Positions 47,250 through 55,874 of a stretch of DNA of 64,000 bases are shown piece by piece; positions within the stretch are counted from its first letter, which is position 1; each line of letters starts with the position of its first letter. Both the position numbers and the translations under genes were made by a program. The stretch covers positions 2,418,001-2,482,000 of the forward strand of contig NZ_BSVB01000001.1 of NCBI RefSeq assembly GCF_030161895.1. Reading direction: 5' to 3'. Under the pieces are notes generated by a model. It saw only the letters and a list, made by a program, of their open reading frames with translations, had not been told where the DNA came from and made no database searches. The DNA is from Pseudolysinimonas kribbensis. GTDB lineage: Bacteria > Actinomycetota > Actinomycetes > Actinomycetales > Microbacteriaceae.

Positions 47250-48623
47250 TCAGTTGCCTCCGCCGAAGCCGGAGTAGTCGGCCTGCAGCGCCTTCGTGAA
47301 CGCGGCCGTGTTCTCCGTGCCGCCCATGAGGGACTGCACGTTCGAGACGATCGTGTCGTAGAAGGTCGGGGTCGACCAGTCCATGTAGGCGACGAGTCCG
47401 TTGTCCTTGGTCAGCCGCGACCACGTCGACAGGATGTCGTTCGTCAGCGTGCCCTCCTCCGCCTTCGCGTCGGCCGACGGGACGGCGGGCAGCTGGTTGT
47501 TCTTCTCCAGCGTCGTCATGCCCTTCGCGCTCGAGATGAAGTCGATGTAAGCCGCCGCAGCGTCCTTCTTCTTCGACCGGGCCGGGATCGCCCATCCCAT
47601 GCCGACGCCGCCCATCGCGACGAGCGGGTCGCCCGCCTTCTGGGGGAGCACCGTGAAGCCGGCACCCGAGTCTCCGGCACCCGCCTTCTGGATGGCATCC
47701 TGGTTCCACACTCCGCCGAGGAAGAAGGCGGCCTTGCCCTGACCGAAGGCCGTGGCGGCGGTGTTGGAGTTGACGCCGTTGAAACCGGGCGTCACGTAGC
47801 CCTTCGTCGCCCAGCCGGCGAGCAGGTCGGCGGCGGTGTGGACGCTGGGCGAGTCGAACGTGCCGGCCTGGTGGAAGATCAGCTGGGACGCGGCCTTCTG
47901 CCCGAGCTGCGGCATGAGCGCGATCCCGAGGAGGTGCACAGCCGGCGACTTGTCCTGGTCGCCGAACGCGATCGGGAGGATGCCCTTCGCCTTGATCTTC
48001 GGGAGGTCCGCCTCGAGCTCCTCCATGCTCTTCGGAACGGGCAGCCCGACGCTGTCGAGAACCTTCTTGTTGTAGAAGGTGCCCACCATCTCGCCGGTGA
48101 TCGAGAGGCCGTAGAGGTTGCCGGAGCCGAGCTTGGACCCGTCCGGCGTGACGGAGTCGAGGGCGCGCTGGCTCGACGGGAAACGCTTGGTCCAGCCGTA
48201 CCGGCTCGCGTACGGTCCGAGATCGGTGAGCAGGCCCGCCTTCACGTAGGCGGCCATGTCTGCGAAGCCCTGGTTGGCCTGGATGACGTCGGGCGGGGTC
48301 GAGGAGCTCAGGGCGAGCTTCAGCGTGGTCCGCAGGTCGCTTCCGGAGCGGACGACGCGATCGATGTGGACGTTAGGGTACTTGGCCTCGAACTGCTTGT
48401 TCAGATCGTCGAGCGAGGTGCTGATACCGGGCGTGGTCTCCTGGTCCCACACCGTGAGGGTGAGCTTGCCGAGCGAGGCGACATCGGTGGTGATCTTGGT
48501 CGGCTTGTCCGTCGAGCCCGACGACGACTGCCCGCTCCCCGGTGTGCACCCGGCGAGCAGCATCGCCGTCGCCGCGACCGCCGCCAGCGCGGCCGACCAC
48601 TTCATCGTGTGTTTCGTGTGCAT
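47250..48623 (-). CDS. Solute-binding lipoprotein of the glycerophosphodiesterase-linked CUT1 importer
   Basis: 457 aa. Start ATG at 48621-48623 with AAAGG about 9 bases upstream. Signal peptide MKWSAALAAVAATAMLLAGC with lipobox LAGC. SBP family 1: LTLTVWDQETTPGISTSLDDLNKQFEAKYPNVHIDRVVRSGSDLRTTLKLALSSSTPPDVIQANQGF, then GQGKAAFFLGGVWNQDAIQKAG. The C-terminal half is typical of oligosaccharide or glycerol-3-phosphate binding proteins. Divergent from the NagB-like gene across about 185 bp. Confidence 0.92.
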   Translation of the reverse strand: MHTKHTMKWSAALAAVAATAMLLAGCTPGSGQSSSGSTDKPTKITTDVASLGKLTLTVWDQETTPGISTSLDDLNKQFEAKYPNVHIDRVVRSGSDLRTTLKLALSSSTPPDVIQANQGFADMAAYVKAGLLTDLGPYASRYGWTKRFPSSQRALDSVTPDGSKLGSGNLYGLSITGEMVGTFYNKKVLDSVGLPVPKSMEELEADLPKIKAKGILPIAFGDQDKSPAVHLLGIALMPQLGQKAASQLIFHQAGTFDSPSVHTAADLLAGWATKGYVTPGFNGVNSNTAATAFGQGKAAFFLGGVWNQDAIQKAGAGDSGAGFTVLPQKAGDPLVAMGGVGMGWAIPARSKKKDAAAAYIDFISSAKGMTTLEKNNQLPAVPSADAKAEEGTLTNDILSTWSRLTKDNGLVAYMDWSTPTFYDTIVSNVQSLMGGTENTAAFTKALQADYSGFGGGN

Positions 48624-48709
48624 CTCGTCTTACCTTTCGAATGGATCGGATCCGCTGACCTCCGCGAGGTCGATCCGTGCAGGGACGTGAAGACGAGCAT
48701 ACTCACAAT

Positions 48710-48797
48710 CTGGTCTAACTGGTACAGTCATCTGGAAAACTCAGGATGAGCGCTCCGTATCCAGCGTGTAGCGTCGGCGAAAACCAGCTAGACCAGT
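48710..48797. promoter_or_regulatory. Inverted DasR/NagR-like operator half-sites in divergent promoter
   Basis: CTGGTCTA (48710-48717, within CTGGTCTAACTGGTACAGT) and its exact reverse complement TAGACCAG (48789-48796, within ACCAGCTAGACCAGT) face each other between the transporter operon and the NagB-like gene. They match halves of the known DasR/NagR consensus (ACTGGTCTAGACCACT), which is bound by HutC-type GntR regulators of amino-sugar genes. The GntR protein at 50602-51338 is the likely binder. One site can serve each divergent promoter. Confidence 0.65.
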
Positions 48798-48809
48798 TTG
48801 AGGAGAGTC

Positions 48810-49623
48810 GTGCAGCAACCCCAGATCTTCGCCACCGAGGACGCAATCGGCAGCGCCGTGGCCGACGAGATCGTCGCCGGACTGGCCGAGGCGAGCGCCG
48901 CCGGCCGACCGTACGCCCTCGGGGCGCCCAGCGGCCGCACCCCCGCACGACCTACCGCGCCCTCGCCCGGCTGCTGGCGAGCCGTCGCGATCTCGACCTC
49001 GGACTCCTGCACATCGTGATGATGGACGACTACGTCGTCCGCACCGCCGGCGGCGCGTTCTCGCGAGTGGATGCCGCGCTCCCGTACTCCTGCGAGCGCT
49101 TCGGCCGCGATGAGATCCTGGCGCCGATCGCGGCCGTCACGGGTTCCGGCATCCCCGAGGCGAACCTCCATCTGCCGGACGCGGCCGATCCGGGCGCCTA
49201 CGACGACCTGATCGCGTCGCTCGGCGGCGTGGACCTGTTCATCCTGGCCAGTGGGGCGACCGACGGTCACGTCGCCTTCAACCCGTCCGGCTCGCCGGCC
49301 GACAGCCTCACCCGCGTGGTGGAGCTCTCGCCGGAGACGCGCCGGGACAACATGGACACCTTCGCCCCCACTTCCGCACCCTCGACGACGTGCCCAGCTA
49401 CGGCATCACGGTCGGGGTCGGAACCATTCTGCGCGCGACCCGCCGGGCCGTCATGCTGCTCATCGGCGAGGGCAAGCGAACCGCGGCGACCACGATCGCC
49501 GCCGCGACGTCGTATCAGCCCGCCTGGCCGGCGACCGTCGTCGCCGAATGTCGGAACCCGTCCCTGTATCTCGATGAGGCAGCCGCGGGCGCCATGAGCG
49601 CCGGCGTCCGGGAAGCGCGATGA
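48810..49623 (+). CDS. NagB/6-phosphogluconolactonase-family protein (glucosamine-6-phosphate deaminase-like), two frame breaks
   Basis: About 271 aa. GTG at 48810 preceded by GAGGAG. LGAPSGRTPRTTYRALARLLASRRDLDLGLLHIVMMDDYVV corresponds to the NagB substrate loop. LFILASGATDGHVAFNPSGSPADSLTRVVEL holds HVAFN. VPSYGITVGVGTILRATRRAVMLLIGEGKRTAA is a conserved lid motif. Breaks: CCCCC at 48940-48944 (restores SGRTPRTTY) and CCCCC at 49375-49379 (restores DTFAPHFRTLDDVPSYG); both fit CGCCCC reduced to CCCCC, or equally a homopolymer deletion. It is coupled to a BadF kinase, so phosphorylation then isomerisation or deamination of an amino sugar is likely. Confidence 0.85.
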
Positions 49624-50615
49624 GCAGTTCGCGGTTCGTCCTCGGCGTCGACGCCGGCAACACCAAGACCGATGCGGTGCTCGCGGCGACGGACGGCACG
49701 GTCCTCGCATGGGCGCGCTCGGGCGTGGGCGACATCTACAGCGCAGCTGGATCGGCGGCGGCGATCACCGAGGTCCGTGCCGCGGTCGACGCGGCGCTCG
49801 GCGACGAGCGGCCCGACCACATCGCGTTCCGGCTCGCGGGCATCGACTGGTCGGAGGACGTCCGGCTCTGGGATGCCGTGATCGCGCAGGAGTGGCGTCT
49901 CGGCGGAACCCGCAGCCTGAAGAACGACGGCTTCGCCGCCATCCGGCTCGGCTTCCCGTCGGGGGTCGGTCTGGCGATCACCGGAGGCACGGGGGCGGCC
50001 TTCGCCGCCCGGGCTTCCGACGGCCGCGAGTCGAGCCTGGATATGTGGGGCCAGGACGACTTCGGGGCGAAAGGGCTGGGGATCGCAGGCTATCGTGCGG
50101 TGGTCCTGGCGGAACTGGGCCTGGCGGAGCCGACCGCGCTCGCCGAGCGGTACCTCGAGTTCTTCGCCGTCCCGACGGTGGATCGCCTCGTCCACCTGTT
50201 CACCGCCCGCGAGCACCTTCCCGTCAAGGCCTCCCTGGCACGCACCGCGCCGCTGGTCACGGCCGCGGCCTCCCATGACCCGGTGGCGCACCGCATCGTG
50301 GATGAGCAGGCAGCGCTGCTCGCCGACTACGCGCTGGCCACGGCGCGCCGGGCCGGCGACGAGTCGTTGCCGATCGTGCTGGCGGGCACCGTGCTGAGCG
50401 CCCCGGAATCTCCGCTCGCCCGGCGCGTCACCGACCGGATCGCGGCGGCCCGGCCGGGCACGCACGTCGCGATCGCGTTCCTTCCCGCGGTGTGCGGCGC
50501 CGTCCTGGACGCGATCGCCGAGCACGGCGCACCGGTCACGAGCGGCACGATCGAGCGCGTCGCCGAGACGCTGCCCGAGACCCCGCGGCCCGCGCGCGCC
50601 GTCAGCTCGCGCTGA
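49620..50615 (+). CDS. BadF/BadG-type (N-acetylglucosamine-kinase-like) sugar kinase 2
   Basis: 331 aa, uninterrupted. VLGVDAGNTKTDAVLAATDGTVLAW, LAGIDWSEDVRLWDAVIAQEWRLGG, GLAITGGTGAAFAARASDGRESSLDMWGQDDFGAKGLGIAGYRAVVLAELG is the family signature, and LPIVLAGTVLSAPESPLARRV is a later nucleotide-binding region. ATGA overlap with the NagB-like gene. Its 3' end overlaps the convergent GntR gene by 14 bases. Confidence 0.88.
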   Translation: MSSSRFVLGVDAGNTKTDAVLAATDGTVLAWARSGVGDIYSAAGSAAAITEVRAAVDAALGDERPDHIAFRLAGIDWSEDVRLWDAVIAQEWRLGGTRSLKNDGFAAIRLGFPSGVGLAITGGTGAAFAARASDGRESSLDMWGQDDFGAKGLGIAGYRAVVLAELGLAEPTALAERYLEFFAVPTVDRLVHLFTAREHLPVKASLARTAPLVTAAASHDPVAHRIVDEQAALLADYALATARRAGDESLPIVLAGTVLSAPESPLARRVTDRIAAARPGTHVAIAFLPAVCGAVLDAIAEHGAPVTSGTIERVAETLPETPRPARAVSSR

Positions 50616-51338
50616 TCGGACGGAGAAGATCGGCTTGGAAGCGGTAGGAGTCGGCGCGGTACGTCAGGGTGGCACGGAGGATCGGCACGCCGGCTCGGTC
50701 GAAGGTCAACTCCTCCGCGATCAGCGCCGGATCGGTCGCCTCCACGTTCAGCACCGGCGCCAGCGTGCTCCCCATGAGGTCGGACCGGACGCTGTACAGG
50801 CTGCGCCCGATCTCCACACCGGACACCGTGCTCAGGAACTCGTAGAGGAGCGGTCCTCCATGTCGGCCGTGTCGATGCCGCGTGCGCGTGCCAGAACAAG
50901 CACCGTACGGTCGTAGCAGATCGGAACGTCGTCGAGATAGCGCACGCGGACCAGCTCCACCGCTTGCGCGTCCGGGGCGGTCTGCAGCGACTTCGCCTCA
51001 TCGAACGTGATCGGTCGCAGGGTCTTCTCCAGCACGTGACTGCGCGGCGTCATGCCGCGTTCGAGAGCCATCTCGGTGAAGCTCTGCAGGGTGTTCGGCG
51101 GCTCGCCGACCACGTTGGCGCGGACGTACCAGCCGCGCTTACTGGAGGGCACCAGCCAGTCCTCCTCCGCCAGCCGGTTCAGGCCGATGCGCAGGGTCGC
51201 GCGACTGACCCCCAGCGACTCGGCGAGGGCGCGCTCGCCCGGCAACCGGCTGCCCGGTTTGAACATCCCGGCGGTGAGGCGGGCGAGGAGCTCGGTGTAG
51301 GCGCTCGTCGTCGCGGGGGACCGGCCGCCGCTGCTCAT
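50602..51338 (-). CDS. GntR-family (HutC-type) transcriptional regulator 3, frame break near 50845
   Basis: About 245 aa. HTH SAYTELLARLTAGMFKPGSRLPGERALAESLGVSRATLRIGLNRLAEEDWLVPSSKRGWYVRANVV, then a UTRA domain. DIDT.. region: RGIDTADMEDR breaks at 50845-50850, where the gene strand reads CGCTCCTCTAC and should read CGCTCCCTCTAC, restoring the typical SLYEFL motif. It then continues STVSGVEIGRSLYSVRSDLMGSTLAPVLNVEATDPALIAEELTFDRAGVPILRATLTYRADSYRFQADLL. Likely regulator of the amino-sugar/GPD locus through the DasR-like sites. Confidence 0.87.
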
Positions 51339-51395
51339 GTTTGAAACCCTACCGACGTCATCGGCCCGCCGGTCGGCAGACGAAAGGACCCCCGC

Positions 51396-52106
51396 GTGAC
51401 GCTTCTCGGCATCGACCTCTTCTCCCCGACGACCGGCACCGAACTGGTCCTGCTGCTGCTCTCCTTCGTGCTCTCGGCCGTCATCGGCATGGAACGACAG
51501 CGTCGCCTGAAGAGCGCCGGTCTGCGCACGCACACGCTCGTCGGGATCGGTGCCACCGTCTTCACCCTCGTCTCCGCCTACGGGTTCAGCGCCGTGATCG
51601 GCCACGACGTGGTCCTCGACCCTTCTCGGATCGCGGCGCAGATCGTCTCCGGCATCGGCTTCCTCGGGGCGGGGGTCATCTTCGTGCGGCGCAGCACCGT
51701 CAGCGGTCTGACGACCGCGGCTTCGATCTGGTTCACGGCGGCGATCGGGATGGCGTGCGGAGCGGGCATGCCGGTCCTGGCGGCGACCGGTACGCTGCTC
51801 TACCTCGTGACAGTGAGCCTGCTCAGCGTCGTCGGGAGGCGGGTACGCGCCGCGGACTCCGGCGAGCTGTGGGTGCTCACCTATCGGGAGGGAAAAGGCG
51901 TGCTTCGCACCGTCCTCGCGGAGGCCGCCCACCAGGGGTTCGAGGCGACGCTGTCCGACATGCGCGTCGTGGAATCGAAGCACGGATCCGCGCGGGTCGA
52001 GGCGCAGCTCCGGATCCGAGGCGCCGGCCCGCTCCGGGAGTTCGTGGAGCATGTCTCCACCATCGATGGCGTCAAGGCCATGACCAGCCGCAGCTCCGCG
52101 GAGTAA
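51396..52106 (+). CDS. MgtC/SapB-family membrane protein
   Basis: 236 aa. GTG start with AAAGGA upstream. MgtC N-terminal hydrophobic domain: TELVLLLLSFVLSAVIGMERQRRLKSAGLRTHTLVGIGATVFTLVSAYGFS, IAAQIVSGIGFLGAGVIFVRRSTVSGLTTAASIWFTAAIGMACGAGMPVLAATGTLLYL, followed by a C-terminal ACT-like cytoplasmic domain from about residue 150. Linked to Mg2+ limitation and phosphate or acid stress in other bacteria. Divergently placed to the GntR gene; the link to the locus is unclear. Confidence 0.93.
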   Translation: MTLLGIDLFSPTTGTELVLLLLSFVLSAVIGMERQRRLKSAGLRTHTLVGIGATVFTLVSAYGFSAVIGHDVVLDPSRIAAQIVSGIGFLGAGVIFVRRSTVSGLTTAASIWFTAAIGMACGAGMPVLAATGTLLYLVTVSLLSVVGRRVRAADSGELWVLTYREGKGVLRTVLAEAAHQGFEATLSDMRVVESKHGSARVEAQLRIRGAGPLREFVEHVSTIDGVKAMTSRSSAE

Positions 52107-52154
52107 TCGGACTGCGTAGGCTCGAGACCGCTCGACCGTCCGACGAGGAGACCC

Positions 52155-53248
52155 ATGGCCGCCGCGATCCCGAAGACCATGCACGCCGTGGTGGTTCACG
52201 GCCCCGAGGATTACCGCCTCGAGGAGCGCCCGGTGCCGGTTCCCGGGGACGGCGATCTGCTCATCCGGGTGGATGCCGTGGGCATCTGCGCGAGCGATCT
52301 CAAGTGCTATCACGGCGCGGCCAAGTTCTGGGGCGACGAGCACCGGCCCGCCTGGGCCGAGCGCGACCGCATCCCCGGTCACGAGTTCGTCGGCACGGTG
52401 GTCGCGGGTGATCCGGCGGCGCTCGAGCGGCGCGGGCTGGCGGAGGGCGATCGGATCGCGTGCGAGCAGATCGTGCCGTGCTGGGAGTGCCGGTACTGCC
52501 TCGACGGGGCGTACTGGATGTGCGCCGTGCACGACATGTTCGGCTTCAAGGGCTGGGACGGGGCGATGGCCGAGTACGTGCTCGTGCCGCGCCAGGCGCT
52601 TACGCATCCGGTCAGCCGCGAGCTGCCGCCGCAGGTCGCGGCCTTCGCCGAGCCGCTCTCCTGCGCCTTCCACGCGGTCGAGCGGGCGGAGATCCGCTTC
52701 GACGACACCGTCGTCGTCGCCGGAGCCGGCCCGATCGGCTTGTCGGCCATCGCGGGTGCGCGACAGAAGAATCCGCTGCAGCTCATCGCCCTCGACGTGC
52801 TCGACGAGAAGCTCGAGCTCGCGAAGAAGGTCGGCGCCGACATCGCGATCAACATCACGACCGACGACGCGGTCGCCCGTGTGAAGGAGCTGACCGGCGG
52901 CGACGGCGCCGACGTCTACATCGAGGCGACCGGGCATCCTCGGCCGTCCCGCAGGGGCTCGACCTGCTGCGCAAACTCGGCCGCTTCGTCGAGTACTCGG
53001 TGTTCAAGGACCCGGTGACCGTCGACTGGTCGATCATCTCCGACGACAAGGAGCTCGACATCCGGGGCGCCCACCTCGGCCCGCACACCTGGCCGGCCGC
53101 CATCAAGCTGCTCGAGGCGCAGACCCTGCCCATGGACGAGATCTGCACCCACCAGTTCCCGCTCGAGCGGTTCCAGGAGGCGCTCGACCTCGTCGGCGAC
53201 TCGGCGGGCCGGTCGGTGAAGGTCTCCCTGATCCCGTCGCTGTCATGA
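52155..53248 (+). CDS. Zinc-dependent alcohol/polyol dehydrogenase (MDR), frame break at 52937-52941
   Basis: About 364 aa. Catalytic zinc: GICASDLKCYHG and IPGHEFVGTV. Structural zinc loop CWECRYCLDGAYWMC has four Cys. AVVVHGPEDYRLEERPVP starts the N-terminus; TVVVAGAGPIGLSAIAGARQKNP is the Rossmann site. The break restores YIEATGHPSAVPQGLDLLRKLGRFVEYSVFKDPVTVDWSIISDDKELDIRGAHLGPHTWPAAI by TCCTC to TCCCTC. Resembles erythritol/threitol- or sorbitol-type polyol dehydrogenases, but I cannot fix the substrate. The stop overlaps the next ATG. Confidence 0.9.
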
Positions 53249-53736
53249 CCGCCGACGTCGATCCCCGCGACGGGCGGAACGAGACCGCGGATCAGCGCGC
53301 CGACCGCAACTGGAACGAGCTGCTGCAGGAGCTGCGCGTGATCCAGACGGGCACGCAGCTGATCAGCGGCTTCCTGCTCACGGTCGCGTTCCAGCAGCAG
53401 TTCCCGGAGCTCGACCCCGTCGACCGGGCGATCTACGGGGTGCTGGTCGGGCTCGCCGCGGTGAGCACTATCCTCGGGCTCTCGATCGTCGCCCTGCATC
53501 GCACCCGGTTCCGCCAGCACGACAAGCCCGCCATCGTGACGGCCTCCAACCGGATGCTGCGGGTGATGCTCGTGGCGGTCGCGATCCTCTCGGTCGGCGT
53601 CGTGCTGCTCATCTTCGACGTCGTCTTCGGACGGGTCGCCGGCATCACCGCGGGCGTGCTGGCCCTGCTGATCGCGATCGTGCTGCTGCTGATCGTGCCG
53701 CGGCGCTGGGGCCGGCGCGGGGTGGGCACCTCCTGA
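53245..53736 (+). CDS. DUF6328 family membrane protein
   Basis: 163 aa. NETADQRADRNWNELLQELRVIQTGTQLISGFLLTVAFQQQFPELDP is the family signature; four TM segments follow (LISGFLLTVAFQQQF, AIYGVLVGLAAVSTILGLSIVAL, MLRVMLVAVAILSVGVVLLIFDVVF, GITAGVLALLIAIVLLLIV). Function unknown. ATG overlaps the dehydrogenase stop by 4 bases. Confidence 0.85.
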   Translation: MTADVDPRDGRNETADQRADRNWNELLQELRVIQTGTQLISGFLLTVAFQQQFPELDPVDRAIYGVLVGLAAVSTILGLSIVALHRTRFRQHDKPAIVTASNRMLRVMLVAVAILSVGVVLLIFDVVFGRVAGITAGVLALLIAIVLLLIVPRRWGRRGVGTS

Positions 53737-53778
53737 GAGTCGACGGCCGGCATGCGGACGCCGCGTAGCGTCAGGCGC

Positions 53779-54303
53779 ATGAGCACGACCACCGAGACCA
53801 AGCCCGACGTCGAGCGCACGCGGCGGGAGAACGCGGAGCACGGCTTCGTGGCCTCCCGTGCCCTCACCGACTCGCTGCAGGAGGTGCTCGTCGACCTCAT
53901 CGAGCTCGCGAACCAGGGCAAGCAGGCGCACTGGAACCTGGTCGGACCCAACTTCCGCGACCTGCATCTGCAGCTCGACGAGGTCATCGAGGCGGCCCGT
54001 CTGTTCGCCGACGAGGTCGCCGAGCGGATGCGCGCCCTGCACGCGACCCCCGACGGACGCAGCGGCGTCGTGTCGGCCCAGACGACGCTCGAGGAGTTCC
54101 CCGGCGGCGAGGTCCTCACCATCGACACCGCTGACATGGTCACGGCCCGCATCGAATCGGCCGTCGGAACCTGCCGCCGGGTGCACGACACGGTCGACGA
54201 CGAGGACCCGACGAGCGCCGACCTGCTGCACGAGATCATCCAGAAGCTCGAGCAGTTCGCCTGGATGATCTCCGCGGAGCACCGCCGGCCGAAGGGCGCA
54301 TGA
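53779..54303 (+). CDS. dps: Dps-family DNA-binding ferritin-like protein
   Basis: 174 aa. Stores iron and protects DNA in stress. ANQGKQAHWNLVGPNFRDLHLQLDEVIEAARLFADEVAERMRAL carries the conserved KxxHWNxxGxxFxxxHxxxDE ferroxidase-site residues. ATG at 53779 is chosen over 53752, whose RTPRSVRR extension is not typical. The C-terminus QKLEQFAWMISAEHRRPKGA completes the four-helix bundle. ATGA overlap with the next gene. Confidence 0.95.
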   Translation: MSTTTETKPDVERTRRENAEHGFVASRALTDSLQEVLVDLIELANQGKQAHWNLVGPNFRDLHLQLDEVIEAARLFADEVAERMRALHATPDGRSGVVSAQTTLEEFPGGEVLTIDTADMVTARIESAVGTCRRVHDTVDDEDPTSADLLHEIIQKLEQFAWMISAEHRRPKGA

Positions 54304-54791
54304 TGTCCGCCGCGGAGCCGGAGCTGGAGGCGGTCCGCGCGATTGTCGCCGCCGGGCGGACCGCCGCCGTCACGACCCGGACCGCGGGCGGGGCATTGCA
54401 CAGCAGGCCCCTGGCCGTGCTCGACGACGAGTTCGATGGCACGCTGCACTTCTTCACGCAGGACCCGAGCGCGAAGACCGCCGAGATCGCGACGCATCCC
54501 GAGGTCAACGTGTCGATCGGCGACGGCAAGGGCTGGGTGTCGCTGGCCGGCACGGCGAGCGTGACGCACGACCCCGGGCTGCTGGACCGGTACTGGAACG
54601 CGTGGGCAGACTCCTATTTCGACGGCGGACGCGGCGACCCGACTGCGGCGATCCTCGAGGTGCGCGTCGAGACGCTCGAGTACTGGGATCTGCGCAAGCC
54701 CGCCGTCGCGCAGCTCTTCGAGGTGCTGAAGGGCGTCGTGACGAAATCCGAGCCGGACCTCGGCGAGAGCGGCACGGCCGACCTCCGGTAG
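54300..54791 (+). CDS. Pyridoxamine-5'-phosphate-oxidase-fold (general stress type) protein
   Basis: 163 aa. Split-barrel flavin-binding fold: AAGRTAAVTTRTAGGALHSRPLAVLDDEFDGTLHFFTQDPSAKTAEIATHPEVNVSIGDGKGWVSLAGTASVTHDPGLLDRYWNAWADSYFDGGRGDPTAAILEVRVETLEYWD matches the general-stress protein 26-like family of pyridox oxidase-like proteins. Enzymatic role uncertain. Linked to dps, so a stress role is likely. Confidence 0.88.
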   Translation: MMSAAEPELEAVRAIVAAGRTAAVTTRTAGGALHSRPLAVLDDEFDGTLHFFTQDPSAKTAEIATHPEVNVSIGDGKGWVSLAGTASVTHDPGLLDRYWNAWADSYFDGGRGDPTAAILEVRVETLEYWDLRKPAVAQLFEVLKGVVTKSEPDLGESGTADLR

Positions 54792-54818
54792 TCCGCGCCC
54801 GTCGGCTAGCGTGCGCAC

Positions 54819-55874
54819 ATGGTCGAGTCGCGTCGTGCGCCGAACATGTACGACGTCGCCACGCGCGCCGGTGTGTCGCACCAGACCGTGTCGCGCGTGC
54901 TCAACGGGTCGCACGGGGTGCTGCCGGCGACCCGGGACCGCGTGCTCGGCGCGATCGCGGAGCTCGGCTACCGGCGCAACCTCGCCGCGCGCACCCTCGC
55001 GACCAGTCGCACCCGCGCGATCGGGGTGCTGACGCCGGCGACGGCCGACTTCGGCCCGACGAGCAGCCTGCACGCGATCGAGCGGGCGGTGCGCGAGGCC
55101 GGCTACCAGTCGCTCATCACGAGCACGCCGGTGGATGCCGAGGCCGTCCGCGCGAGCCTCGAGTTCCTGCTCGGCCGGTCGGTCGAGGCGCTCGTGGTGA
55201 TCGCGCCCTACCGGGTCGTGCTCGACGCGCTCGCCGAGGTCGCGGATCCACCGCCCGTCGTCGCGCTGCAGACCGGCGATCCCGCCGACGGCGTGACCGT
55301 CGACCAGGTCGCGGGCGCCCGTCTCGCGGCGCGCCATCTCGTCGAGCTCGGTCACCGGTGGGTGCAGCAGCTCGTCGGGCCGGACGACTTCGTCGAGGCC
55401 GGGGTGCGGCGCGATGCCGCGGCCGAGGTGCTCGCGGCCGCCGGCCTGGAGCCGCTGCCGGACCTCCGGGGCGATTGGACGGCCGACTCCGGGTATGCGG
55501 CCGCCGCCGCGCTCGACCCGCGCGCGACCGCTGTGCTGTGCGGCAACGACCAGATGGCGCTGGGGCTCGTCCACGCGCTCGCGGATCGCGGCCGCCGCGT
55601 GCCGGAGGAGGTCAGCGTCGTCGGCTTCGACGACATCCCGGAATCGGCGCACAGCCTGCCGCCGCTCACGACCGTGCACCAGGATTTCGTGGAGGTCGGC
55701 CGCCGCGCGGTGGCCCGCCTCCTCGCCCTCCTCGAGGGTGAGGTGGCACCTTCCGTCGGGTCGACCCGGTCTGATGCGACAGAAGCTGCCACCTCACGGA
55801 AAGATTCGAGGGTGGAACCGTGGTTGGTGGTGCGGGGATCGACGGCGCCCCGCGGTGCAGAGGAGACGATGTGA
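54819..55874 (+). CDS. LacI-family regulator of the arabinose operon, AraR-like by context
   Basis: 351 aa. HTH PNMYDVATRAGVSHQTVSRVLNGSHGVLPATRDRVLGAIAELGYRRNLAARTLATSRTRAIGVL; sensor domain up to SVVGFDDIPESAHSLPPLTTVHQDFVEVGRRAVARLLALLEGE. The expected end VEPWLVVRGSTAPR is present but is separated from LLEGE by about 20 residues (VAPSVGSTRSDATEAATSRKDSR), encoded by a hairpin-forming stretch that is in frame. Its stop overlaps the araD GTG by 4 bases, so it is in one transcript with araD. Confidence 0.9.
   Translation: MVESRRAPNMYDVATRAGVSHQTVSRVLNGSHGVLPATRDRVLGAIAELGYRRNLAARTLATSRTRAIGVLTPATADFGPTSSLHAIERAVREAGYQSLITSTPVDAEAVRASLEFLLGRSVEALVVIAPYRVVLDALAEVADPPPVVALQTGDPADGVTVDQVAGARLAARHLVELGHRWVQQLVGPDDFVEAGVRRDAAAEVLAAAGLEPLPDLRGDWTADSGYAAAAALDPRATAVLCGNDQMALGLVHALADRGRRVPEEVSVVGFDDIPESAHSLPPLTTVHQDFVEVGRRAVARLLALLEGEVAPSVGSTRSDATEAATSRKDSRVEPWLVVRGSTAPRGAEETM
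55738..55797 (+). repeat. Hairpin-forming inverted repeat inside the LacI gene
   Basis: GTGAGGTGGCA (55738-55748) pairs exactly with TGCCACCTCAC (55787-55797), loop 38 nt. Further out TTCCGT (55751-55756) and ACGGAA (55796-55801) are also complementary. The 9-base TCGAGGGTG at 55732-55740 recurs at 55806-55814. It fills the spot where an AraR-like protein should continue directly, so it looks like a small element inserted in frame. Confidence 0.5.

Noticed and set aside
50832-52937. 701-codon minus-strand open frame covering MgtC and the dehydrogenase
   Set aside because: It contains only the N-terminal part of the GntR gene. The remainder is antisense shadow of mgtC and the alcohol dehydrogenase, which carry clear family motifs on the plus strand.
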